NCBI GenBank assembly: GCA_022376515.1
Contig: WTXI01000109.1
Coordinates: forward strand, 52,334-116,333
Length of the DNA stretch: 64,000 nucleotides
Source: Lactifluus volemus
Taxonomy: Eukaryota > Basidiomycota > Agaricomycetes > Russulales > Russulaceae
Reading direction: 5' to 3'
Shown here piece after piece: positions 31,147 to 43,581 of the stretch. The first letter of the stretch is position 1, and each line of letters starts with the position of its first letter. The notes below the pieces were generated by a model that worked only from the letters and a program-made list of their open reading frames with translations, had not been told where the DNA came from and ran no database searches. The translations under genes were made by a program, and so were the position numbers.

Positions 31147-33158
31147 CATTCAAAGAATTTGTGGAGGTTCGTGTTTCGCTTTCATGGCCTCCGTGTGCGT
31201 ATGGAGTCATGCTTTTTTTTTTTGGGTTTTGCCTACAGCAATGTACGCGTCATCCGGATGCAAACCGCCTCGACATGAAGAACTTTGTGAACCGGCCGGT
31301 CCCACGTCTCGCGCGGTACGAGCTCTTGCTGAAGGGCATAATGGAAGCCAGCACCGAGGGTCACGAGGACCACGAGAGCATTCCTCAGGTCATCGAAGTG
31401 ATCAAGTCGCTGCTCAAGGAAACGGAACCGGGCGTCACGTCCGCGAATCAGAAAGTCGAGTTGTGGCGGTACAATTCGAATTTAGTGTTCAAGCCCGGCG
31501 AGGTGGTGGTGAGTAGTCTGTCCTTCCCAACTCGCGTCAACCAGGTGAGAAACTGTCTGTTGTAGGATATGGATTTGTTGGCCGAGAATCGGTCGCTTAT
31601 TTACACAGGAAAACTCCTACGTCAGCCGGATACGGGTTTCGAATGGAGTGGATGGAGCGAACTGTTTGTTCTGTTGTTCGACAATCACTGTAAGTCCAAC
31701 AAAGAAGGGGAGAGAGACGTGGCACTATGGTTGCTAATTGTGATTGCGGCACAGTGGTGATGAGAAAGTTGAAAGAGAAGGATGGGATTACAAAGTAGCA
31801 CTGGCACGTCAACCGCCGAGTATCTGCGTGGCTGAAGCTGACTTTATAATCCAGCCTATTCCGCTGGATTTGCTGACCCTTGCAAACTTTACCGACTCCC
31901 CCACACAGCGTGGCACTGGCCTGCTCCGTGGATTTGGCGGGGGTAAGGGCGATGCAGCACAAGTAAACACCCCAGGTGTCAACTCGGAACCTGTGACCGA
32001 CTCCCGCGCCGTGTACCCGTGCACGATACTGCACACTGGCCGACTCGGAGGGCTGTACACTGTGTACGCCGAGTCGACTCAGGCACGATCCGATTGGAAG
32101 GAGAAACTTCAGGAAGCGATTGGGTTGCGCAAGGTCGTGCAGGAGTCGAACAAGGTGTTCGAAGTCGAGACGCTCAGCTCGGATACCTTTGTTGTCCCGT
32201 CCATGCTCTCGCCACCGGGGAATCAGTCGTGGAATACGGAGATTGCATTTACTGGGAAGGTCACCTGCTCCGTGCCGTTTAGTAAGCAAGCCTCGGCTGG
32301 ACAAAAAACATCGCTGCTAAATTTGCTCGTTTCTAGCTACCGCTGATGGCCGCGCTCTTGTCGCGGTCGGTTGCGCGGAGGGTGTCTGGATCGGTTACCG
32401 GCACGATTCTCGATGTGGGGTTTTTTTTTGCTTTCTTCGAGTTGCCGTGATGCCGTTCTGTAAGCTCAAATCGCCTTGCAGCCATGCGCCGGGTGTTGCA
32501 CCTCAAGGTGGTTACGCAATGTGCGATGTTAGAAGACTTCGGAATTTTCCTCGTTCTTGCCGACAAGGTGAAAGGAGAAAGGACCCTTTCTATTTTACCT
32601 ACCTCGGATTTTTATTTGTTAAATCCTTTTTTTTTTCAGTGGTTCTTTGCATACCATATTTGAGGCACTCGTACCTTCATCTCCAAATAGTGCAAACACA
32701 TCGCTGCAGAAGCTCAATGGTTACAAAGACGTACACTTTTCCAGCGTTGGGAGTCTTGGAGGACGCACCCTTGTCATTTACATGAAGAAGAAAGGGGTAA
32801 ACTTGTCTCACCTAGTTGTCCCCTCAGTCGATCTCACGTGGCGGTTAGCTTGATAGTGTTTTCCGTGTACTCGAGCCCGTTGTTGGCAAGATCAACGAGA
32901 GAACAAAAGCTCCCGTATCTCTCAGCTCCCGACTTGGCTGGCGGCAACCTCGCTCAGAGTGGGTCCGGATCTACCGAGTACGTATACGTACTCCGACCTC
33001 CGGGAACGAACCCTACTGTTGACACCATTTGACAGGACTTCTTCCTCCCGTCAGAATCGTATGATCTCATCTTCTTGAAAGCGAGGATCGCCATTTTCTG
33101 CACAAAGGGCTTCGAGATCATGGATCTCTCCGGGTCAGTCTTTCTCTCTTCGTACCTC

Positions 33159-34061
33159 TGAACCGGAGAGCACGGGCGAGTTCCAGGGAAGCAACGGCGA
33201 GTCGAGAAAGGCTAGGAGGGGCATGCGTGGGAACGTTTAAGACGTTTTGGGACCGGAGGGGCCGGGAGGGCAAACGAGGGATAGACGTGTTGGGTCGTCG
33301 AATGCGTGGATCGAGGCGGGAGCTGTAATGAGCGAGGAGGGAGGCGATAGGTGCAAAACGAGTGTAGAACGAGACGAGATTCTTATATCTTCGAGTGCAA
33401 AACGTAGTGATCCTGAATCAAAGAAGTTTTATTGGATGCCCTTTAGGCCGTTGGGCAAGGCCTTTTATATATAGGTAGTTCAGAGCCTAAGCCAAACGAG
33501 AGAAAGGAACAAGCCTTTGAAGGCAATGCTAGAAACACTACCCCCTAGGATGTCCTAAAGTAGTGTGAAACAATTGATAGACGAAAGAAAGAGGGATGTG
33601 AGGGCTCAGCCGAGGAGGCGCTGCACCGGCAACGCTCTGAACAGCTTGCCCCTCGCGCGCGACGTCACTCGTGAGTCCATAAAAAGAGGGTAAGGGGCGG
33701 TGGAAGAGTGGTAGCACGCTGATAGGCAGCATCTCATAGCACCGGTATAATAGAAAGTATCTGAAAAGGATGGAAGTAAACTAAAAGTAAGCACTGCCAA
33801 AGACTGATATGAAGGTCCCAACAGCGGGAAATACTCAATATGTACGAGTCCATACACCTCGAAAGGCTGTCCAACTAATGACTTCAGCTGAGGACGGGTC
33901 GGAGTCAGTGATCGAGGCGATGTTGGTTTTGCGAGAGGATGCGACGTCGGGTTGATGGAGTCGAAACATCCTAATCGGGTCGAGGTTTAGGGCAGGCGCG
34001 AGGACGGGTGAAGGTGAAAGTGGCCGAATTCGAGGTGTGTGCAGGTAAGGTCCACCTTACA
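33159..34061 (-). mobile_element. Solo LTR (903 bp) in Rho-GEF remnant 1
   Basis: Absent from remnants 3 and 4, which read continuously across the site. Begins TG and ends CA; flanked by CCTC at 33155-33158 and 34062-34065 (ACCTC if the shared A is counted). The minus strand starts TGTAAGGTGGACC and has a TATATATAAAAGG box near 33458-33475, so it is read as a minus-oriented LTR. No internal retrotransposon sequence. Confidence 0.72.
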
Positions 34062-34532
34062 CCTCATTTACGCGTTTGATGTCTGATCCGTTATCTGCAG
34101 TTTCAAGAGCGTAACTATTCCACAACGTGACGATCCTCGTCACGAGAAGCTCGCTAAACGATGCGAGTCATGTCGTCCAATGGGTATGTTCCGGTCTAGC
34201 GAGAACCAGTTCCTGCTGTGCTATGATGGTAATTCTTCATGTACTTTCGCTTCCTCTCTTGATGCTCATCTTTCTTCGCAGAATTCGGGTTGTATGTGAA
34301 TCGACATGGGGACCCAAGTCGCACGAAGGGTACGATCGAGTGGGAGGGTACCGCAGAGCACGTCGCACGGCACCCTCCATACATCCTGATCTTCGACTCG
34401 CGCTTCATCGAAGTGCGACATGTTGAAAATGGACGACTGTGCCAGATTATTCCAGGCCATGACCTGCGATGCATCTGGGACGGACGCGGGGCGTCATTAC
34501 CACTCCCTGTGCCGGGCCCCAATGGAAGCTGG

Positions 34533-34767
34533 TGTAGGGTCGGCATTCTGGCTAGCCTCGAATTCGACCCATTTCGGCCGACGTCAGGACGTCTCGGACA
34601 TCTTGGGTACCATTCCATATTTAGCTTGTCCTTTCTTAGTTCCATAAGTAGTTACAGCTCCTGTACTTAAGGGCCGAGAAATGTATGGGAACGGCAGCTA
34701 TCCCTAGCGGGAGCTCACCCCCTTTTTCCTTCCTTCGAACTCACGCGTGCTCTCCGGAGTACGTTTA
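34533..34767. mobile_element. 235 bp insertion with CTGG target duplication
   Basis: Interrupts remnant 1 where remnants 3 and 4 read directly from GAAGCTGG into GAAGAGGC. Flanked by CTGG at 34529-34532 and 34768-34771. Starts TGTAGGG and ends GTTTA, so it may be a short solo LTR or a MITE; class unresolved. Confidence 0.5.
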
Positions 34768-34984
34768 CTGGGAAGAGGCACCATGACAAGAGGCGCGTGT
34801 GCATGGGGTCATGCGCGCAGAAGACGTACCACAAGGGCGCCCTGGTTCAGGCGGACCTGGGCGTGGTACGGGACAGCATATCTTCGAGTTGATCCCGACT
34901 GTACCGCTCTTCCTCCCTGAAAGGCTGGCGTCGCCAACGCAGCACTCGTCTTTCCGTCACCCTACCCTGAATGGCTCACCATGA

Positions 34985-35442
34985 ATCGCGAACCGAACAG
35001 ACAGACAAGCGCCTACTGTATATCCCCCTCCTTTCCCCCCCTCTCCCCACCCTTCAACGAACTCTTCGTTGCTCTCATTATGATATGTACTTGATTCGCG
35101 GCCGCTCTGTTCATATATGTATGTCAAGAAAGTACTGGTGTGTGTGCCTGGATTGTGGATGGAATCAAATTGGGGAAGATGACTCCACCAAGTAGTTCAT
35201 GTAGATGTCGCATATACAAACCGTCACCTGGGACAATCTGGTGGCCACCAGCATGCCCACATGGGCGCCACTTCAAACTAGTTCGGGTCACGTGACTGAT
35301 ATTGCCCGAAGAACGAGAGCACGAACATCTTGCCAAGACTCTCAAGACTTCGACACACCTTTGATGACTTATGATCATAGATTCACTGGTGGTATCTCAG
35401 CCGATAAATTTTGGGATGGGATACATACATAGTGTACCGACT
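34985..35442. other. Spacer between Rho-GEF remnant 1 and NLR-B
   Basis: Shared 3' flank of the unit. Contains GGTCACGTGACTG (CACGTG palindrome) and the segment CAAGACTTCGACACACC that precedes each NLR 3' end. No gene seen. Confidence 0.5.
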
Positions 35443-38400
35443 CTAGCTAGATGAACTAGGAACATGTACCGTAGCCCAATTCGACCCATGTACAAAGTTT
35501 GAGATATTAAGCTGGGTATAATGTCTGCCTGTAATCCAGACAGTGTTAGACCTATTGAAATATGGCCGGTGAATCTGTGGAATCCATAAAAGAAGCTCTC
35601 CATTCTCCCCACACACCCAACCATCATTATTGACCGGGAACTTGTCAATGTCTTCCGTTCTGCGCTTGTCCGGATGAATCGCGCGACTTCGCGGGGCCGA
35701 AGTGGTGCACAGGGTTCCGACATGCCACATGCGAATCGTGCGATCTGTTGAGGCCGAGGCGATCCGTTGTCCATCCGGCAAGAATGCAGCATTTTCGACT
35801 GCATCGGTGTGTCCAGTAAATGGGCCCGCCACCAGATCTCCTGTTGTTGCATCCCACACGCGAATCGTACGATCTTCAGAGCTGGAGGCAATGTACTGCC
35901 CATCTGGTGAGAATACAACAGAGTTGACACCACTCGTATGTCCAGTAAATGGGCCGGCTACAAGTGCTCCTGTTGCGGCATCCCACACACGAATCGTGCA
36001 ATCGTATGAGGCTGAAACAATGCACTCCCCGTTCGGCGAGAATGACATAGAATAGACCCAGTCTCTGTGCCCAATAAACGGCCCTACTATAAACTCTCCT
36101 GTTTCTGCATCCCATACACAAATTCTACGATCTTTCGAGCCTGAGGCGATGCGTCGCCCGTCTGGTGAGAATGTAGCAACGAGGACGGTATCGATGTGTC
36201 CAGTAAATGGGCCCGCTACGACCGTTCCTGTTGCAGCATCCCACACACGAATTGTGCGATCTGCCGAGCCCGAAGCGATGCGCTGCCCATTCGGTGAGAA
36301 TTCAACCCACCAGATGCAATCGTTGTGTCCTGTAAACGGGCCCACTACGAGCTCTCCCGTTGCTGCATCCCACACACGAATCGTGTGATCGAACGATGCC
36401 GAAGCGACTCGCTGCCCGTCTGGCGAGAATGAAACACCAATAACCCAACCGGTGTGTCCAGTAAGCGGGCCCGCTGTGACCTCTCCAGTTGTGGCATCCC
36501 AAATACAAATCGTGTGATCTGCTGAGGCCGAGGCGATACGCTGCCCGTCCGGCGAGACCGCAATATAAAAGACCGAGTGGGCATGTCCAGTAAACGGACC
36601 TGCTACGTCCTCTCTTGTTGTGGAGTCCCACACACGAATCGTGCGATCTTCTGACGCCGAGGCGATGCGCTGTCCGTCCGGTGAGAGCGCAATAGAAAAG
36701 ACTGAATGGGCGTGACCAGTAAACGGGCCCGCAATGATCTCTCCTGTTGCAACATCCCACACACGAATTGTGCGATCGAACGAGGCGGAGGCGATACGCC
36801 GCCCGTCAGGTGAGAATGCAACAGAATAAACTGGATCGGCGTGTCCACTAAACGGGCCCGCCATGATCTCTCCCGTTGCGGAATTCCAGACACGAATTGT
36901 GTGATCTTCCGAGGCCGAGGCAATGCGCTCCCCATCCGGTGAAAAGGCAACAGAGTACACTGGTTCAGTGTGTCCAGTAAATGGGCCCGCTACGATCCCT
37001 CCTACTGCCGAATCCCACAGGCGAATTGTGCGATCATCCGATCCCGAGGCAATGCGCTTCCCGTCCGGCGAGAATACAACAGAGTTGACCCAACCGGTGT
37101 GTCCAGTGAACGGGCCTGCAACAACCTCTCCTGTTGTAGCATTCCATATGCGGATCGTACGATCGTTCGAGGCAGACGCGATGAGCTGCCCGTCTGGTGA
37201 GAACGCAACAGATCTGACCATATTAGTATGTCCAACGAACGGGCCCGCTACAACATCTCCTGTTGCGGCATCCCACACACGAATCGTGTGATCTCCCGAG
37301 GCCGAGACAATGCGCTGTCCGTCCGGCGAAAATGCAAGAGAAAAGACTATATCGGTGTGCCTAGCAAACGGGCCCGCTACAAGCTCCCCCGTCGTGGCAT
37401 CCCACACCCGAATTGTGCGGTCTCGCGAGCCTGAGGCTATCCGCTGCCCATTTGGCGAGAATGCAACGGATTCGATCGGCTCGTCATGCGCTTGAATCAC
37501 CATTTCCAACGCCGGCCAATGAGACAATTGCCCGCGATCCAAAGATAATGTGTGGGGGAATAAGTGAAGGTAATGCTCGGTAATGCGGGAAGAGGATGGT
37601 GCGAAAGGCAAAGCAGATATGTATATATGCGGGGCGCTTCTTGCTATTGCCATCCCGAAATACCGAACAAATGCGAACGCGTCGTTGGCCAATGCCAGGA
37701 GATTCTCCACGTCCTTTTGGGACTGCTGTAATTTTATGAAATAGTCAGTACATGTCATTGATAATTATAGGATGTACCCACCTTCCGCTGCAACCACATC
37801 TTCAGAGATGCCATTGCTGGCGATGCAAGGCCCACACTGTTCTTCATGCTAAGCACTTCTAGCCAGAACAGAAACTTTGTCTCGAACAGGGATCGCAACT
37901 TTATGAAGAGATCTCGTTCGAAACCAAGGTGTTCTAAATGGTCGTCCCAAAAAATGCAGGCATACGACAAAGCGGGCGTAATGTGCTCGGAAATTCGAGA
38001 TTCCAAATCTGGGACATCCTTGTTCGCGAGATATGACGACTCCAGTTTACAAATGTTGAACTTGAGACTATCCAGCATTAAACCAAGACACGAATGTGCC
38101 AACCGACGGTGGGCCTTGCCAAAGTCGACATGAAATGCCCCACTCTTCTCATCTGCTAGAAAGTCACGGAATGAAGTATGGAGAGGAACGATCGGCCGCG
38201 TTCCATCGGATGAAGTGACATTGCTCAGCACCGAGCCAAGATGGCCGAGCAGTTTGAGAACCTGATCTGAATCTTCGGGGTCAGGATCATCGGGATCATC
38301 TTTGGGTGCATGTCGACGCAGGGCAATCAGGGAACTGGTGGTGAGGGGTTCGATCGCGGCAAAAATTTGTCCCATCACGGATCGAAATAACATCTGTGAT

Positions 38401-41082
38401 GCAGGCGATCTGAAATATCCCTCGAGAACTTCTTCGTATAACTGTTCCAACGGATCTTGTCCATCCCGATCTCGAGAGTGTCCCAACAAGCGCTGTACGA
38501 CCTTTTTCTCACTGAAGCCGAAACTATCAGGGGGGTTGTTTATGAATCCGCATGCAACAGAAGCCCACTGAAACAGGCCCTCTGCTGCCTTTGATAGATT
38601 CACGCCATAGTCTTTGAAAGCGTCCGGACGGAGCGCGTCCTGAAAGTACGCGAGAATATCGTCCTCCGTTTTCGCAGAAAGTTTGTCATCATCCATGTAG
38701 AGGGTGTGGACAGATAGTGCTTCGGCGAATGCAGCTTCGATTCCATCGTCCGGCCTTGATGTGATGAGAATACGGAATTTTGAAGGGAGGTCGAGAAGAT
38801 GTTCAGCAAGGAACGTGTGTAATCCTCTGGTGCCACTCGCATCTCCACTCTCGTCCAATCCATCGATTACGATAAGGATTGGATCACGAATTTGTAGATC
38901 CTTGAGCGGTTCGAGGATGAGTCGTTCAAAGAGAGTACGACGGTCTCGGGTACCACGGAGCGATAGATGATCCTTAAGGATCCTCCCGAGAGTGAATTTG
39001 AACGCAGGATATCTATTGGAGAGATCACAGGCAAGTGTTGTGAAAAGTTGGTATGCCTCGTCTTTGGAACCTTCCTTCCTAATGAAGGTGAAGTAAGATC
39101 CGAGACACTTGTCCTCGAAATGGCGTGCGACTTCATGTGCTATCGAGGACTTTCCAGTGCCTGCTTGGCCGAAGAGCACGAGCCCACGTCCAGATTCGGG
39201 ATTCTCGACCCACTTGAAGATATGATCCAGGAAATCTTCGCGTGTTCCAGGAAGACAGCGCTTCTCGTCGCCGAATCGCCAGCCTCCCTTATAAGGCAAC
39301 TCCCTGATTATAGAACCGAATTCTGTGTGCTCTCCGTCAGATCATCATCTCGTGGCCATTGATATTACGCACCGGCTTCTAGTGCTTGGTTTGACATCGC
39401 TTTAAGCTATATTCGCGCTATTGAGTCCAGCAACTCCTGCTTGTTTGGGATAATGTTACTCACATCGTCCTGTATTCGAAGCACAGTAACCTCCGTAGTG
39501 ACAGCAGCACGCGCAAGAAAGTCGTCTCGCAGTCGGATCAGGATGGTGCGGTACTGTGTGACTTTCCCGTCAACCTGGCCACGGATATTCTTCAAAGTCC
39601 GCTTCCCTGCAGATCGTGTGTTAATAATGACTAAACCAAAGGGCTCAGGATAACGTACCGACTCGCACATCATTCGCATACGATTCAATAAATTTACTAA
39701 TTTCCGAGACCCGTTCCAGCATGTCCTCAAGCATTTTCGCTTGAAGAGACTCCGGATTGATCCTCCTCAAAGCGTCCGCATCATTTGCAAACGTAAACGC
39801 ATCGGATATGGCTTCAAATAGTGATCGGACATTATCGTCACGCTGAACCTGCTGTAACAAAGTCTAGAAACGAGACAAAAATGAATGAACGTGCCGCATC
39901 CTCCGACAAGGCAAGGTGACGCACCTCGGGAATCTTTGAAAGAAGACTCCATGCTAGACTTGCGTAGGGATGCAGCTGGAGAACGAAAGTTAACTCGGCG
40001 AAGAAGCAAAGTAGCTTTGGGCATACTGATGCGATTGGACCGACGGCATCCATCACCTGCTTGACAACTCCAACAGCAATCCCCCATGTTTTCATCGTAT
40101 TCACAGCCTCCTCAGCACGACGGAGAGCGATGCCTGACATCTCCGTCTGGCTGTCCGATGCTGGTCGCACAGCAGTACCGCTCTCAATGGGAAGGTCACT
40201 GGCCCCGGATAAAGGAAGTAGAGGAGCGGTGACTACCGCTGGTTGGATGATTTCACCGTTGTCTTGAACAGTAGGAGGCGCGGCATTTCCTTCGACGACC
40301 AGCGGGATGTCCAAATCGATAGCTGTGTGGTTCACAGTGTTGACCGGAGCAATCAGAGAGGGACTCGGATTTGGTGAGACGGTGATCTTCAAGAAGAGTG
40401 TGACCGGCTCCGTTGAGTGACCGCCATCATGGCTCAAAATGATATCAAGGTCTACAACGTGCTGAGTCATATGAATGCGAGTAAGAACCCAACAAGACGA
40501 ACCATGTTGAGGTTCACAGAGTATCTCATGCGTTCCAACAAGGATATCTTTCCGCAAGGTCCTTTTCGCATAGAGAGATGCAGTAATACGGGAGAGTGAT
40601 AGTATGGCACTGCAAGAGACTCAATTGTAAAAATAAATTTTTTAAAAAGTATAGATTTCGTACAAGGAGTCCAGAACCTGGTTCCATTCCACGCGCTGTC
40701 CCACGCTTCGAACAGGTCGTGTCTGCCATGTTCTCACCTCATGGGTCACAGTTACGTAAAACTGTCTTTTCTTCCCAAAGACGGTCTTGAGACGAGGAAG
40801 ATTTTGCGCCCTGAGTACTGACGGGGAAACGGGCTTACTATAGGGCACATCTCAGTGGGATCACCAACCTACGTACCAGTCACCTCGAGAGGGAGAAGTC
40901 GTTGTTGAGTTTCGATGATCTGAGCACTGGTCAAATTATGTGAGCAAAAATGACAATTAAATGGAAGTGACTGAGGTACCCTATTTCGGAGGTTTGAGGA
41001 CCTTGGCTGTAGTAATGATTAATATTGAGCGAGAAGGAATGTCATAGACTTTGGCATACGAATCTAGTTGTGCAAGAGACAT
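35443..41082 (-). CDS. NLR-B: C2 - helical - NACHT - 14xWD40 STAND protein
   Basis: Same exon plan as NLR-A, starting ATG 41082 (MSLAQLDS, then after intron 1 AQIIETQQRLLPLEVT). The C2 exons (RAQNLPRLKTVFG, SLYAKRTLRKDILVG), the helical region and the small exon LKAMSNQALEAGA all stay in frame up to the NACHT exon. Walker A is GQAGTGKSS and Walker B IVIDGLDES. The WD40 part again has fourteen repeats, but the residues after each GH differ from NLR-A (for example GHTGWV, GHNDCI, GHIDTV, GHRDWV). In the NACHT and WD40 regions it groups with NLR-C rather than its other neighbour NLR-A. No stop or frameshift was seen, so it is probably functional. An N-terminal C2 suggests membrane association on activation; this is inference. 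Confidence 0.9.
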
Positions 41083-42416
41083 TGTAGTCGAGGTGAGAGG
41101 TTGAGGCAACAAGGTGCCGTCCGCATGTTGACAGGGTACCTCCTCATTGGAACGCGTTCCAAATCACGTTTGGCGTGGCAGCGACCCGGCACGCAGACTC
41201 AGCACGTGATGGCCTTGGATGACGCTCAGAGATGAACATTGTCGTGGTTGTGATAGCAGTCGCACCTCCGCTCTAGACTATCCCCGCCATGGGTCATATC
41301 ACAATCTCGAGTGTGCAACACTTCTATTATGCACGTGCCATTTCTAGTGTTGACATTCCTTAAACTGGAATTCGGAGACAAGTTGGTGCCAGCACCGGCG
41401 CTTCTTGGGTGGATCTGCCCCGTATTCCATAAACTTCTTTCGGAATACTCCCTATTTACCTGAGGCTGTCTTGTTCGCTCTCTGATCGACACTCCTAAGG
41501 TCTTCGATTAGCTCGTTTTTGAGGTCTGGGTGACTGATACCTTTGAAACGCCGCGTTTTCCCTTTCATACTTATCCTCGCCCCTTTTCTTCCTTTCGTCC
41601 TCCGTCCCTGACCCATCATCGCTGACCTCGTGGTGTTGTTGCATTCCTTGTTCCTAATGTCATGCATAGAGCGAGCGACGTGAGGTTCGAGCACCGTAAG
41701 CGAGCATTGGTCGGAACCGTTCAGAGTTCGTGATGGTGTGTGTGTGCCGCCCGGGCGGTGTTTCACGTGATACGACTGCTAGTGGTGACACTTGAAGGTG
41801 ATACGAGTTTGCACGCTCCAATGGCTGATTTATGCCACTGTCGGAGCATGGACGGGTGCTGGCAGGCGGGTGTTAGCAGGCGGGCAGGGACAAGTTGCGA
41901 AAGGCGGGTGTCAACAGCAGGGTGGTGGACATAAATGTAGACACGGACACACGGATGAGTCAGTGCAGGCGGGCATAGGCGGGGGTGAGATGGGGATGGG
42001 GACAGGCGTGGGCACCAGGTGGGCTATCCCAGGCTTCGTGGACATTCCCTACTCGTGCCTCCTGATCTTGAAGGAAGTGATGCCCACGACCGTGTTGATG
42101 GTACTGAACCTCAGTGGCTGTGATATCGCATTAAGGAAAACCGAGAGCGAGGATGGGCAAGGGCGACGTTCGAGTAATGACTAAGCGAACCAACCCAACT
42201 TGAAAGATCCAAATCGCCGTGCATCCGTGCATGCTATCACTCTGCCACACTGGCTTCAGAACATGATCTAGCTCATCTGAGGCCATTTTCAAAGTCATTT
42301 TCTCATGTCAGAATTTTTTGTTCACAGACTGGTCCCATCCGGACACCCCCCGGAGTATCAGCGTCGCGTCACATAATGCCGCTACCTGGGAGTTACTGCG
42401 ACTTTTAGCACTCAGT
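41083..42416. other. Unit spacer downstream of NLR-B start
   Basis: Similar to 29234-31146 and 54528-56093, with small deletions. At 42416 it stops matching the other units exactly where the Rho-GEF exon AFKEFVE begins there. No gene supported. Confidence 0.5.
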
Positions 42417-42898
42417 CGGTTTCCATCAATCTGCCGAGATATTCTTCCGAAGGGATTCGACATCGTGCGCTTTATGGAAGTCATCAAGTATGTAGATAAC
42501 CCGGTATTTCGTCGTGCGCGGAGTTGGTTGTGGTGCGCAACGCACAACTCCTCCGCCCTAAACTATGGCTTTTGCTTTTATGTCGCCTCTCGAACCAGGG
42601 AGCCATCAACCCCTTTCGACGGCTGGGAAAACGTCATACTGTTTCCTCAGTCGTAGTTGCTAAGGACGCGTTTCAACTGGTCAAGCCTAGCACGCACGCC
42701 TAGGGATTTATGAATCCTGAAGAGCTTGGCAGGTTCTCCACAAGGCCTCTCGCACGGGGGGGTAAGAACTCGTTAGAACAGATAAGTATGAGATGGCCTG
42801 GGAAATGACAATCTGTGAGAGAGGGTGTTCACGTCCGTGGGCACGGTGGCGGCACCACTAGTAGGAAGGAAGGTAGGATGGAATCGTGGTACCCTCAC
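42417..42898. other. Unit-specific sequence replacing most of Rho-GEF remnant 2
   Basis: Not found in the other units. A 112-codon plus-strand ORF crosses it but no domain is recognised. It sits between the spacer and the C-terminal scrap of the Rho-GEF. Confidence 0.4.
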
Positions 42899-43153
42899 CT
42901 TTGACTTGCGCTTTTATCCCAGTGTGACATGTTGAAACTGGACGAGTTTACCATTTTATTCCAGGGGAAGAGGCACCATCGCAAGAGGCGCATGTGCACA
43001 GCGTCATGCCAGTCGGTTCCGGCGGACCTGAACGAAGGTGTGTGGGACAGCATCTTCGAGTTGATCCCGACAGTATCCCTCTTTCTCCCTGAGATTCTGA
43101 CATGCGAAAATACCACTCGTCGTTCATTCCCCTACCTTGAATGGCTCACCATG
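42899..43153 (+). pseudogene. Rho-GEF remnant 2 (CNH C-terminal scrap)
   Basis: Matches the 3' part of the other remnants, from the segment equivalent to FDSRFIEVRHVENGR to ELIPTVSLFLPEIL. The stretch encoding HDLRCIWDGRGASLP is missing and substitutions are many; this is the most diverged remnant. The 3' flank (AATCACGAACCGAACAGACA) also matches the other units. Confidence 0.75.
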
Positions 43154-43581
43154 AATCACGAACCGAACAGACAGATAAGCGCTTGTCATACATACCCACT
43201 CCCTGCTTTTATCCTTCTCCACCCCCTACCCCCTCGACCCTCCAACAAACTCGTAATTGCTGTCGTTATGATGTAAACTTGATTCGCGGCTCTTCCGTTC
43301 ATATATGTATGCCAAGAAAGTATCAGCGTCTGTGCCTCAGGCTGGATTGTAGACGAAATCAAACTGGGGTAAATTGACCCTATCAAGAAGTCCGTGTTGA
43401 TGTTGCATGCGAAAACCGTCACTGTGGAAACGATGATGCCCCAGGTCGTTCTCCTACCTTCAGCTATCTACTAGTGACTGACAGCTCTCTCCCGGCTCTA
43501 ACTTCTGTGTCACGTGACAAATCTTGCTCGTAATAAACCGAAGAACGATAGCGAACAATGGTAGCACAGCGAGATACTCAT

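Larger units (their letters stand above)
31147..34984 (+). pseudogene. Rom2-type Rho1 GEF remnant 1 (partial DH, PH, CNH)
   Basis: Starts within the DH domain: exon 31147-31166 (FKEFVE) splices to 31239-31508 (QCTRHPDANRLDMKNF ... ARYELLLKG). Then come 31566-31689 and 31755-31819 (start of PH), 31855-32281 (PIPLDLLTLANF, RLGGLYTVYAES), and CNH exons with GVWIGYRHDSR, FGIFLVLADK, GRTLVIYMKKKG, ARIAIFCTKGFEIMDL, EWEGTAEH, IIPGHDLRCIWDG and a C-terminus ELIPTVPLFLPERLASPT. This order is that of fungal Rho1 exchange factors acting in cell-wall signalling. Defects: no N-terminal half, an in-frame TAG at 31796-31798, an extra T near 32661 that shifts the frame, and two insertions (33159-34061 and 34533-34767). 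It converges on NLR-B. Confidence 0.85.

Noticed and set aside
31147..34984. Functional Rho1 GEF gene
   Set aside because: The DH domain is truncated, with an in-frame TAG, a +1 shift and two insertions.
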